From: Halisarca cf. caerulea | Taxonomy: Eukaryota; Porifera; Demospongiae; Chondrillida; Halisarcidae | NCBI GenBank assembly: GCA_963170055.1 | Contig: CAUJGJ010000263.1 | Coordinates: 36,718-76,717, forward strand | Direction: 5' to 3' | DNA length: 40,000 nucleotides | Shown here: one piece after another, positions 12,016-21,165 of the stretch | How the letters are laid out: each line of letters starts with the position of its first letter | How positions within the stretch are numbered: position 1 is the stretch's first letter | Made by a program: the position numbers and the translations under genes | The notes under the pieces: generated by a model | The model's database searches: none | What the model was told of the DNA's origin: nothing | What the model saw: only the letters and a program-made list of their open reading frames with translations

Positions 12016-12383
12016 GTAAAATTGCATGATAGCATTTGATAGTTACTATAACGATTAAGTAGTATAGATAGTCGTGCGTGTACTCACTTGTAACCAATTA
12101 TTACTGGCCCGGGGCCCCTTGAAAAGCAGCCATTGAGCTAAGTGGGTGTCCCAATCTAAGTAAGATTGATTAATCCATAGATAATCAATCAAAAATACTT
12201 AAACAAGTTAATAGCTTCAATATTACTAGTAGCCTATAAATTTGCTGTATAGTCTCTTTGAGAGATATGACCAATATGGTTGGAGTATGTAGTAATTATT
12301 ATGATTGTTTCCCCCACTTACCACTGAAGGTACGAGCTTATCAGAAAGGTTATATGTCTCATAATCTTCTGCATCACTTCAAG

Positions 12384-12463
12384 ATTCTTACATGTTGGTT
12401 TTGACGCATAAAGAAAGGAGCGGTCTTGCAGTAGTTCATGAAATCAAGTTTCTCAAGTTAGAG
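12384..12463 (+). CDS. exon-like segment, unrecognised
   Basis: Between CTTCAAG and the strong donor GAG/gtgagt a single frame (phase 1 in, phase 0 out) encodes SYMLVLTHKERSGLAVVHEI followed by KFLKLE. The other two frames are closed. It may belong to the gene starting at 11926. No family is recognised. Confidence 0.3.
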
Positions 12464-12630
12464 GTGAGTGGATAGCATGAGAGTGTTCAACTTGGAAGAT
12501 GATCATGTGTGCTGAGCCTAGGCATAGGTCACATTGTTTATGATGCAAGTGAACTTGTTTTGTAGCATACCCTCTAGGACTTGTGCTGGGATTGCACTTA
12601 CTGGGTAATCACTCCAGATTCTAGTCTAGC

Positions 12631-12708
12631 CACTAGCCCCATACTTCTTCCCACATGGGTTGGTAAAAGTCATAGATCCGCCCATGCAGGAGAAGTATGG
12701 GGCTAATA
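12631..12708. repeat. imperfect 18-bp inverted repeat
   Basis: Arms CACTAGCCCCATACTTCT (12631-12648) and AGAAGTATGGGGCTAATA (12691-12708) match at 15 of 18 positions across a 42-nt loop. Possibly a small foldback element. Confidence 0.6.
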
Positions 12709-14023
12709 GCTAGGATTGCTGCTTTACCCTGAATCGGTGAAAGTTTGATATGGTTAAATATGTACATTATGTGCAATGCATATTCCTCAGGGTTTCATTT
12801 TGATTTAGACCCTCCCCCCCCCTTGGAAATTAGGTTAGCCATATTTTTGTTTGTTGAATACAGAGATGAACTCAACACAATATTAATAAAAAACATACAA
12901 GGAAAATGTAGTGTTTTAAAAAGCTAAAAGCTATTCTTCTACCTTTTCTGTTCCATGTTACAATATCTTCATGCAAGGTCAAAGAGTAATTAGTAGCTTT
13001 TGTGCCAACAATCTTAGTTAGCATCTGAGCTAATAGGTGTAGGTGTTATAGGTGTGTAAATCTCCCAGGTGCGATTGGTTTATAGGCAGGGTTCTATCCA
13101 GGTGGGGGGGATTGCTTCCACCCCCAAAAATTCCAACTGTAGTGCAAATCACTATAGAGAAGGCCCCACTTGAGTGTCAAAATCAACCACGAATGACCCA
13201 ATATGGCCTAAGATACACCTTATCTAACCTAAAAACTCATTTTTTTCCTGGGGACCATACCCCCACACACCCCTAGTTATACATCTACCCCTACAATCCC
13301 ACTTACATATCTGCACCTCCTTACACTGCTGCACTGCATGTGTTTTACAGACATCTGGGATAACATGTACATGTAAACTACAGGTATGTCTTGAGCTGCA
13401 GACATGATTGATTGATTGATTGATTAATTGATTATTCTTATTTAGACTGGGGACCCACTCAGCCCAATGGCTACTTTTCAGGGGACCCAGTGAATAATTG
13501 CAAGTAACAAACAAACAACAAGCAAACAAATATATAATCATAAGGTCAATTGTCAAATCACACAATGTTAATCAGTTTGGTAGCTGTAGTGGACAGTCTT
13601 CATTCTTTTGAATTCTCTTGGTGGTGGTTGCATGGGGGGTGCAGAGAAAAAGCGTCAAGGCACCATTACTGGGAATGGACCTGGATCCATCCCATAGCCC
13701 AGCTCTGTAGTCACTTCATTAGTCCACTCAGTCATGAACTGTAATACTAAAGCTTCCCCAAAAATTTTAATCCTAGGTAGAACCCTGATAGGTGTTCTGC
13801 GGCCTATGACTATAAATCTGGTCATCTCATCATGTCATTTGAGAACCACAAACGAGTCTGAAAATGCACCAGAAGCGCTTTCAGAGGGTATATAATTCAA
13901 CAACATTATGGGAGAGCATGCCCCCAGACCCCCTAGAGGCACGCTATCACATGCACACACTTCCTTTGGCTCCCCCTTCCTCCCCATTTTTCCTAACTAT
14001 TATTTTGCCCCCCCCCCTCACTA

Positions 14024-14445
14024 GGCATGAGCCAATTATTCACCAAGTACCACCTGTTATTTTTTTCAATTGTTCGTCCAAACTCGACCTATTATTCTCG
14101 AATACTCACCTTATTATTCAGCTGCAATGCCTTTCTTAGATGCTGTTCTATGTACTGTAGCTTTGTTGCTAAAGTTTCCCACTTGTAAAGAATCATGTTT
14201 GTGACAACTTAGACAGAAGATACTCACTATAGCATGAATGATGTGGTCTTATGCATTCTTAAGGGGATACTTCCTACTGTGAAATGAAACAGCCATTTAA
14301 AGGGGTAATGAACACATTCCATATTGAGATGATTGGCCATTTTGTGTTACAAATTTTAGAATGTTCCCTATTATTTGAAAATCATTCCTGATACACAGAA
14401 GTACCTATTATTCATGAAATTATGTGCGCATAATTGGCTCATGCC
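14024..14445. mobile_element. 422-bp MITE with 16-bp perfect TIRs and TA duplication
   Basis: TA-GGCATGAGCCAATTAT at the left is the exact inverse of ATAATTGGCTCATGCC-TA at the right. The TA target duplication suggests a Tc1/mariner-type or related non-autonomous element. No transposase frame lies inside. Confidence 0.8.
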
Positions 14446-15081
14446 TACCCCTCACCCATTTTTCTAAATGAAACCCTGTTCCTAGTTGCAGTTACAGTAG
14501 TAAATCTATCTACATCAGCTTTTAGTTGGAGCCTAAGCCAAAAATGTTGAAAATGGATTTCTAAAGTAGCCATGTCTTATGCATACATGCTGAACTTGAG
14601 TGTCCTGTCCTCACTGTATGTTTTGTCACCATGATGGTGCTGTTCCAAGTACGTAGGTCTAACCGAGTCTAACTCATGCTGTGTTACAACTACAAACTAC
14701 GTATTTTGTTGATTTCAGAGACCTGTTTGAGGATAAAATGTACTAGCCACAAGTATACAAATTTAAACTATAAGCACGTATATATTTGGCTATAATCTAG
14801 GTGTTTTGCAAATATGTCTGTGTAATAATGTGGTTTTGAATGTTTCTTGGTCAATCTCATGAGTAGAGTTTTCCAATGAGCATCAGCTGCTGCTACTACC
14901 CACTGCTACCAATAGAGGGTGGAATTCCCATCAAAGTGCTTACCGCACATTTGAATGGGATAATCATGATGTTTTGTCTAGTTGTTGTGGCAAGTACATT
15001 CTATCCTCATGTACAAAGTTGCATTCTACTTATTAGTACTCATGTTTGTCAAGTAGTGTGCTGATTTGCATATTCCCTTAG

Positions 15082-15240
15082 GCTGGATTAGAGAGAGGGC
15101 CGCAATAGGCGCAGTTCCTGCCCAGTATAGACACATTTTGCAGACCAAGCGGAATGACCAGCTTAGACAGTGTGACCACCAGCTCATAGATGTTTGGATC
15201 ACGCAGAGAGCTCAGATTCACTCTATACACAGCTGTGTGA
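15082..15240 (+). CDS. exon-like segment, unrecognised
   Basis: After the acceptor tattcccttag one frame stays open and reads WIRERAAIGAVPAQYRHILQ, then TKRNDQLRQCDHQLIDVWIT and QRAQIHSIHS. Composition is protein-like with amphipathic helices, but there is no family match and no clear donor before the MITE at 15263. It could be an exon of the gene starting at 11926 or a gene remnant. Confidence 0.3.
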
Positions 15241-15262
15241 TACCACTAGGCGAAGTTATATG

Positions 15263-15454
15263 TAGTGAAACCTCTCTAATAAGGACACCATTGGGACCAC
15301 AGCAAGCTGTCCTGTACATGGAGGTGTCCTTATTTCGGAGGATTCAAATGTACACATGTCAATGTAAGGGACTTCAAATGGGACAGAGCAGTGGTGTCCT
15401 GTTTAAGGAGGTTTCTGCATTTCAGAGGTGTCCTTTCATGGAGGTTTTACTGTA
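15263..15454. mobile_element. MITE with GTGAAACCTC/GAGGTTTTAC ends
   Basis: The left end TAGTGAAACCTCTC and right end GGAGGTTTTACTGTA are approximate inverse copies, with GGACACC/GGTGTCC words inside. It is of the same type as the CAGT MITEs, with an apparent 2-nt loss at the left tip. Confidence 0.6.
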
Positions 15455-16218
15455 TATCACAGTAATGAATACACCTACCGTATGCTCCCTAATTTTCGGC
15501 AGAGCAAATTTCAGGTTCAGGTTGGGCAATTAGAGATACAATGGTTAAAACCAGAAACATGATGAATAAATAGGGAAATATGACACCATATTAGGGTCAC
15601 GATAAAGAATTACATATGTACATAATTGTGTATTCTCAAAATGGGTTCTTTTCATGGTTATTGTTGACATGTGTGAGGATTTATGAAATCACAAATAATG
15701 TGATTTTAACTTATGTGAACACTTAAAATTCATGAAATGGGGTATATTTTACAATTCTTTTGTAAAAATTTGGGGAAGAACTGAAATTTGGAGAGAACAA
15801 TTGCCCCCCCCCCCCCCCGTTCTACATCCTATGACTATAAATTTTCTTTGGATTTGGGTAGTTTTTAAACAATCCCTTTCTTTTCCTGGGAGGAGATGTG
15901 TGACAAAGGATCAACATCGAAAATTTGTATTTCAGTTTGTGTTTGTCCATAAAATGAAAATGGTGCCTCGTAGCCAAGTATGTGGGAAATTTCTAAAATC
16001 GTTAATTTTGCAAACAAATGGAAATAAACTTCTGTGCGGCCACCCTCCAAATAGCACTGAAAATGTTGGCAAAAGTCCACTGTGAATTCCTTGCATGTCT
16101 TTGTAGATTACGTAGGGCAAACAAAAATTGGCCCATTTACGTCTATTACAATAAGGTATAGGGACGATGTATACAGTGTACCTGCAGACGCCTCTAAAAA
16201 CAAAACAGAAAGAGGCCA

Positions 16219-16289
16219 TAGTAGGGGGTGGTTTCGATCCATCGACCTTTGGTTATGGGCCCAATACGCTTCCACTGTGCCACCCTGCT
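16219..16289 (-). pseudogene. initiator tRNA-Met (CAT) gene-like sequence, probably a pseudogene
   Basis: The minus strand reads AGCAGGGTGGCACAGTGGAA, anticodon loop GGGCCCATAACC, then GATGGATCGAAACCACC and ends ACTA. This is eukaryotic initiator tRNA-Met: A1-T72, the GGGCCCATAA anticodon arm and an ATCGAAA T-loop. Both internal promoter boxes are intact (TGGCACAGTGG and GATCGAAAC). Compared with the usual 72 nt, one base is missing on the 3' side of the anticodon stem, and there are mismatches in the acceptor (C3-A) and T stems. TTTT runs about 10-20 nt downstream could act as a Pol III terminator. It is either a decayed gene or a tRNA-derived repeat. Confidence 0.8.
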
Positions 16290-16350
16290 AAGTGGAGGGG
16301 GGGCTGGAATTGAGCTTATGAGCTCAACTTGTGGAATGAGAGATAGGTAC

Positions 16351-16790
<440 letters not shown>

Positions 16791-16823
16791 ACATACACAT
16801 GTGTGCATGCTTATACAGATACA

Positions 16824-16832
16824 CACACACAG

Positions 16833-16875
<43 letters not shown>

Positions 16876-16915
16876 CACACACACACACATGGACACACAC
16901 ATGGACACACACATT

Positions 16916-16984
<69 letters not shown>
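16824..16984. repeat. (CA)n followed by (GT)n
   Basis: A CA run to about 16916 and a GT run from 16917 to 16984, giving an inverted pair of microsatellites able to pair with each other. The LINE fragment begins immediately after. Confidence 0.95.
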
Positions 16985-16985
<1 letters not shown>

Positions 16986-17625
16986 GGAAATTTGTCCGAA
17001 GGTACCATACCAATTTGTCTAATTGGTGAACCAATCGAAGAAGTCTGTAGTTTTGAGTATTTGGGGAGCGTCCTGGAATCAACTTGTAGTGTAGATAGGG
17101 AAGTGGACAGCAGACTACTGAAAGCGGGAACTGTGTATCAGATGTGGAGACACAAAGTATTTAAAAGTCGTAACCTCAGCATTGCAACCAAGGTACGGGT
17201 ATTCCAATCACTGGTGGTGTCAGTCCTTCTCTATGGTGCGGAGACCTGGCCTATGAATCAACACAACTCAAGGAAGCTGAAGACATTCCAGATGAGGTGT
17301 TTAAGGGATATTTTAGGGTTCACTCTGCTGGACAGGAAGAGGAATGAAGACATACTGAGAATGACAGGTCAGCCACCCATTGAGATCGAATTGAGGAAAC
17401 GATGTTTGCTATGGTTTGGACATGTGTAAAGGATGGGTTGTGAGAGGACGCAGAAGAGAGTTTTTAGATGTAGACCAGTGGGGAAGAAAAAAAACTGGGG
17501 GAGTCAGTTTACGTTGGGTGGATACTATCAGCAGAGACCTTTCATGGATCCAGCTTGAGGATTGGACAGACGAGCATGGAGAGGTATCATTAATCAGCTA
17601 TGTTGGCCAGATACGCGAGGAATAG
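16985..17625 (+). pseudogene. 3' fragment of a non-LTR (LINE) reverse-transcriptase ORF
   Basis: The first frame holds FEYLGSVLES, VRVFQSLVVSVLLYGAETW and FQMRCLRDILGF, then GQPPIEIELRKRCLLWFGHV. This is the standard region after the catalytic domain of LINE reverse transcriptases (Y-LGS, LLYG-E-W, RCLR-ILG, R--L-W-GHV). Near 17427 the homology moves to another frame (WGRKKTGGVSLRWVDTISRD, then WIQLEDW), so it is frameshifted. The catalytic domain and 5' part are absent. (GT)n lies directly on both sides, and the downstream tract may be the element's own simple-repeat tail. Confidence 0.85.
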
Positions 17626-17673
17626 TAGATTAATCTTGATCTCCCAACATCCATGTGGATAAGGTGTAAAGAA

Positions 17674-17674
17674 G

Positions 17675-17738
<64 letters not shown>

Positions 17739-17801
17739 GTAGTTGTATGTGCATACATGTGAGTGTGCACATGCATCTAATTATATGTGTGCATGTGTTT
17801 G

Positions 17802-17855
<54 letters not shown>
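17674..17855. repeat. two (GT)n microsatellites
   Basis: GT runs at 17674-17735 and 17804-17855, separated by mixed GT/AT-rich DNA. Confidence 0.95.
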
Positions 17856-17858
<3 letters not shown>

Positions 17859-18020
17859 TACGTATGTGGTGCATGTGAGCAGCTCGATTTGTCTCACTAT
17901 CCATTCTCAGGCTTATAGCAGATATACTGTACATGTTATATGTATGTACATATGCAGCACTGTACAGTACATGAACACACTTGTATATAGGGACCATGTG
18001 AAGTGTTCACATCACACACG

Positions 18021-18022
<2 letters not shown>

Positions 18023-18070
<48 letters not shown>
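18023..18070. repeat. (CA)n microsatellite
   Basis: About 24 perfect CA units. Confidence 0.95.
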
Positions 18071-18072
<2 letters not shown>

Positions 18073-18474
18073 TTTTTTCATTGTTGCTATCATTATTATT
18101 GAGAAAAATGAGCAAGTGCTTATGACTGGTCACAAAACGTGTGCTGGAAAGCAAAAGATACATAATTATGAAATAAAATAAATGGATACAAAATATTATA
18201 AAATGATGGTAACGGGTAGGTAGACCTACGTATAACATTGCCAAAGAATGTTCTGACGACAAACAAGCACATAATTGTTAAGATACCTAGGGCCTAAGCA
18301 TTCTTGAATACATAGCAGGAAAAAAAAAGAACTGAAACATTGGACAAAGTAATGAAATGATCAGTTTTGAGTTGAAGATCCTGCAGAACCATGTACACTA
18401 GCTATGACAACCAGTTCCTATGACACCAGCTGCAACAAGATTCAGTTACGACATGTTTGATGATGTCCTACTCA

Positions 18475-18640
18475 CACTGTTAAAAATTAGGTGTGATCCT
18501 CACACCAATCAGCGCTCACACCTATGGTGTGATTTGTCACTCCCACTTTTTGTGGTGAGGCTCACCCCGTTTTCTGGGTTAACCTACAGTAAAGCGTGAG
18601 GTTCACACCATTCACATTGGGAAGTCAGAGTGAAATGTAT
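18475..18640. repeat. left terminal and subterminal repeat of the CACTG element
   Basis: CACTGTTAAAAAT, then GGTGTGATCCTCACACC, CTCACACC, GGTGTGATTTGTCAC, GGTGAGGCTCACC and GTGAGGTTCACACC, at intervals of roughly 20-40 bp. Each is a near-palindrome. Confidence 0.75.
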
Positions 18641-18670
18641 GCTTATAGACGCTAATTCGTTTTCGTTTAG

Positions 18671-18818
18671 GCATTGAAGAAAAAAACAAGCAGTTGATTC
18701 AGAAGGAGTCCACGGCAAAGCTATCCGCTAAGTTAGTCCATAGATTTATGGTTAGTCTCATGCACGCCGGGAAGATAAAGGTTGCAAACTTCGACAAGAT
18801 TCTGCTTCATTGTCATAC
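18671..18818 (+). CDS. exon-like segment near the left end of the CACTG element
   Basis: It lies between the acceptor tttcgtttag and the strong donor gtaagt. Only one frame is open: IEEKNKQLIQKESTAKLSAK, then LVHRFMVSLMHAGKIKVANF and DKILLHCH. It leaves in phase 2, which fits the acceptor at 18949. The composition is convincingly protein-like. No family is recognised. Its place just inside the subterminal repeats suggests an element-encoded protein, but a captured host exon is possible. Confidence 0.45.
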
Positions 18819-18948
18819 GTAAGTATTCAAGTAGGTGCAGAATACCCGAGTCTATACTTATGTTAAGAATCGTCTGGGAGCTGGAACAATTTTAACAGCC
18901 AAGGAAGAGCTGGAAGGTGATTCATAACCTAACTTATAATATCTACAG

Positions 18949-19037
18949 ATTTATATGTTCGAGGGGTACTCCGCACCTACTAACGTCCGACAATGAACCA
19001 GAATCTTGCCGAGGTTCGCAGCAGCTATCAAATTAAG
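18949..19037 (+). CDS. exon-like segment following 18671-18818, ends in a stop
   Basis: Acceptor aatatctacag. Joined in phase 2 to the previous segment it reads TFICSRGTPHLLTSDNEPES, then CRGSQQLSN, and stops at 19034-19036. A possible donor (AAG/gtacta) follows the stop. It may be a terminal exon or part of a broken gene. Confidence 0.4.
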
Positions 19038-19149
19038 GTACTATGCATGCTTGATTGACGTAAAACTAGCCTAGCTAGCAACCTGCGGGCCACATACGCA
19101 AGCACATTGTCGAGATTTATCATTAAACGGGAACAAACTCACTTCAGCA

Positions 19150-19329
19150 ATGTTTCAAGGTATTCTAACGTCTAGAAAATGTGCTTGCCTTCCCTTTCGC
19201 CATTTGGCAGCTAGTGCACAACTACGCAAAGTCACTGACAAAATTGGAGAGTCTATGGCTCGGTCTATGGACCTGACAACGAAAATCCCCAGCATCGGCC
19301 ATTTTCGTTCGGCTTCATTGGAGCACTAG
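19150..19329 (+). CDS. small ORF of 59 codons, unrecognised
   Basis: ATG at 19150, TAG at 19327. It reads MFQGILTSRKCACLPFRHLA, then ASAQLRKVTDKIGESMARSM and DLTTKIPSIGHFRSASLEH. The basic, hydroxyl-rich N-terminus without acidic residues could be a mitochondrial-type leader. It may equally be an exon fragment or chance. No homologue is recognised. Confidence 0.25.
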   Translation: MFQGILTSRKCACLPFRHLAASAQLRKVTDKIGESMARSMDLTTKIPSIGHFRSASLEH

Positions 19330-19576
19330 GCGTATATAGAATGGGCAGGAGTTTGCCTGCTTGTCAATACCATCTGGGCAGGAATTTGCTTGCCTCTATG
19401 GCCAGATCATACCCATTAGATAGGTTTGTGGCTTCAAACCTTCCTTTGATGTGGGCCGAGAATGGAAGCTACTGACGGCCTGGCTTCCTGGATGACAACA
19501 TAATTAAGGAGAGTTGCACAAGTTTCTTTCAAAACGACTTTGTAAATGCCTTGTTCGGGTGGAGAATTCAACGATT

Positions 19577-19828
19577 CTACACACTTGCTGATTCTTCTTT
19601 GTGGCCATCCAGCTCTAGAAGCATAGCAGCATAGATCTGAGTACTCGGTGGTGTGTTAAAGAAGAAAATCTCAAGGATGGTAACTTCTGCCTTCGCGGTT
19701 TGTTTTATCTCTGTCCTACGTTCCCTCTTTAATTTTACGTGTTCTATCAGTAATCTGTGCGAGTGCGGCCTGCCTCGAATTATTTTGTTCAAGCTGGTGT
19801 TTTGGCTGTGTTCTAGGTGAAGTAGCAT
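19577..19828 (-). CDS. ORF of 83 codons inside the CACTG element, unrecognised
   Basis: Minus-strand frame with a charged middle part (HVKLKRERRTEIKQTAKAEV). It opposes the neighbouring plus-strand exon-like pieces. There are no splice signals I trust and no recognised family, so it is only a candidate. Confidence 0.2.
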   Translation of the reverse strand: MLLHLEHSQNTSLNKIIRGRPHSHRLLIEHVKLKRERRTEIKQTAKAEVTILEIFFFNTPPSTQIYAAMLLELDGHKEESASV

Positions 19829-20284
19829 TTTGTTCCTCTCTTCATTTTCCTGGAAATGCCTTTGTTCGGCTCGGTGAAGGTTCTCTCTTGCCCTCTACGT
19901 ACGTAGCCTTTGCTTACGGTCCTTTTATGTTTAGCTGGCTTGCGTTCTAAGAGAATCTTGGTTAGTTGCCACCCTCTGCACCAATCCTTTTATTGCGCGA
20001 TGTATTCCTTCTTCGGGATTTATGTCTCAAGTTATCGAGGAGGGGTTTTCTTTCCGTACTGAATGTCTGGCATATGATTGTTGAACGGTAAATGAGTGAG
20101 CCCTGTTTTAAGTGTTGTGTTTATTAAGCAATGGGTAACTACAGTAACTGCACTGTTGGTGATGCCACTGAGTATTCCATGTGTAGTCGATGATAATTAT
20201 CATGTTCTTTGTTTGGGACAGTTGGATACATTGAGTACAATTTTTTTATTTTAATTTTTATATTTATTTCTCTATTCTGTACAG

Positions 20285-20338
20285 GTCCGTGTCCAGTACT
20301 GTACCAGAGCTGCAGCTGTGTTGATTGGAATGGCCACT
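20285..20338 (+). CDS. exon-like segment ending at a (GT)n tract
   Basis: 54 nt in phase 0 between tattctgtacag and the first GT of a microsatellite, reading VRVQYCTRAAAVLIGMAT. It copies the arrangement of the corepressor introns, where a GT tract supplies the donor. A possible partner after the next GT tract (about 20850) reads DIISKEDCMEYTTITGTG and stops. Weak evidence. Confidence 0.25.
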
Positions 20339-20344
20339 GTGTGT

Positions 20345-20415
<71 letters not shown>

Positions 20416-20438
20416 TGTACGTGTGTGTACGTGTGTGT

Positions 20439-20485
<47 letters not shown>

Positions 20486-20530
20486 GGTGGGTGGGTGTGG
20501 GTGTGTACATATGTGGGTGTGTATGTGTGT
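20339..20530. repeat. (GT)n microsatellite with GGGT section
   Basis: GT repeats with ATGT, ACGT and AAGT interruptions, passing through GGGT units near 20476-20505. Confidence 0.95.
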
Positions 20531-20604
20531 ATACTTTCTGTGTTGTGTGTACGTACATTATATTTTGTATATGTTATGTGTGTAAGTGTTGTCTATTGAG
20601 TACA

Positions 20605-20643
20605 CTGCACTGATGATGGCCCAATAAGGCCGAAACAGTGCAG
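20605..20643 (+). ncRNA. hammerhead-ribozyme-like hairpin motif
   Basis: It reads CTGATGA, U, GGCC, six loop bases, GGCC, GAAAC (20610-20636), close to the hammerhead core CUGAUGA-stem II-GAAA. Outer arms CTGCACTG and CAGTGCAG (20605-20612, 20636-20643) pair perfectly. Against a functional ribozyme: there is one extra U before stem II, the outer arms compete with the core fold, and no convincing cleavage triplet was placed. It may be a degenerate retroelement-associated motif. Confidence 0.3.
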
Positions 20644-20723
20644 ATGTATGCATGACTGCTCTAAATCAAAACTATAGTACTTCATATGTCAGTCATGTAT
20701 CCTTTTGCACTGTCTGCAGTTCT

Positions 20724-20774
20724 GCATGTGTGTGTATGGGTGTGAGTGAGTGAGTGAGTATGTGTGTGTGTATA

Positions 20775-20844
<70 letters not shown>
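20724..20844. repeat. (GT)n microsatellite with GAGT section
   Basis: GT-rich start, three GAGT units, then a long perfect GT run. Confidence 0.95.
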
Positions 20845-20845
<1 letters not shown>

Positions 20846-21165
20846 CAAAGGACATCATAAGCAAGGAAGATTGTATGGAGTACACAACAATAACTGGTAC
20901 CGGCTGAGAACAACAATGCTTGTTTTTTGTACCTGACAACTACTGTACAATTATGTATAACTTATGTATTATTATAAAAATTTATTGTAATTTCCTACTG
21001 GTGTAAAATACATTGCAAGCATGCTTAATTGTGAAGCATTTTCAATTACCATGACACTTGTCTAATGATAATAATAATAAATTGTCGTATGCTGATAGGC
21101 ATCCTCCATGCATAATTATTGTGTGTTCATGCGCTTGCATGTGTATATGTATGTGTGCTATGCTT

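Larger units (their letters stand above)
12016..15081. other. repeat-poor to degenerate intergenic or intronic stretch
   Basis: Apart from the exon-like segment at 12384, the hairpin at 12631, a (GATT)n tract at about 13406-13431 and the MITE at 14024, I see only poly-C runs and degenerate sequence with words such as GGGTTCTATCCAGGTGG that look like old repeats. There is no convincing gene. Confidence 0.5.

Noticed and set aside
15732..16085. 117-codon frame with poly-Pro
   Set aside because: Interrupted by a poly-C run and no domain features. It looks like a degenerate repeat.
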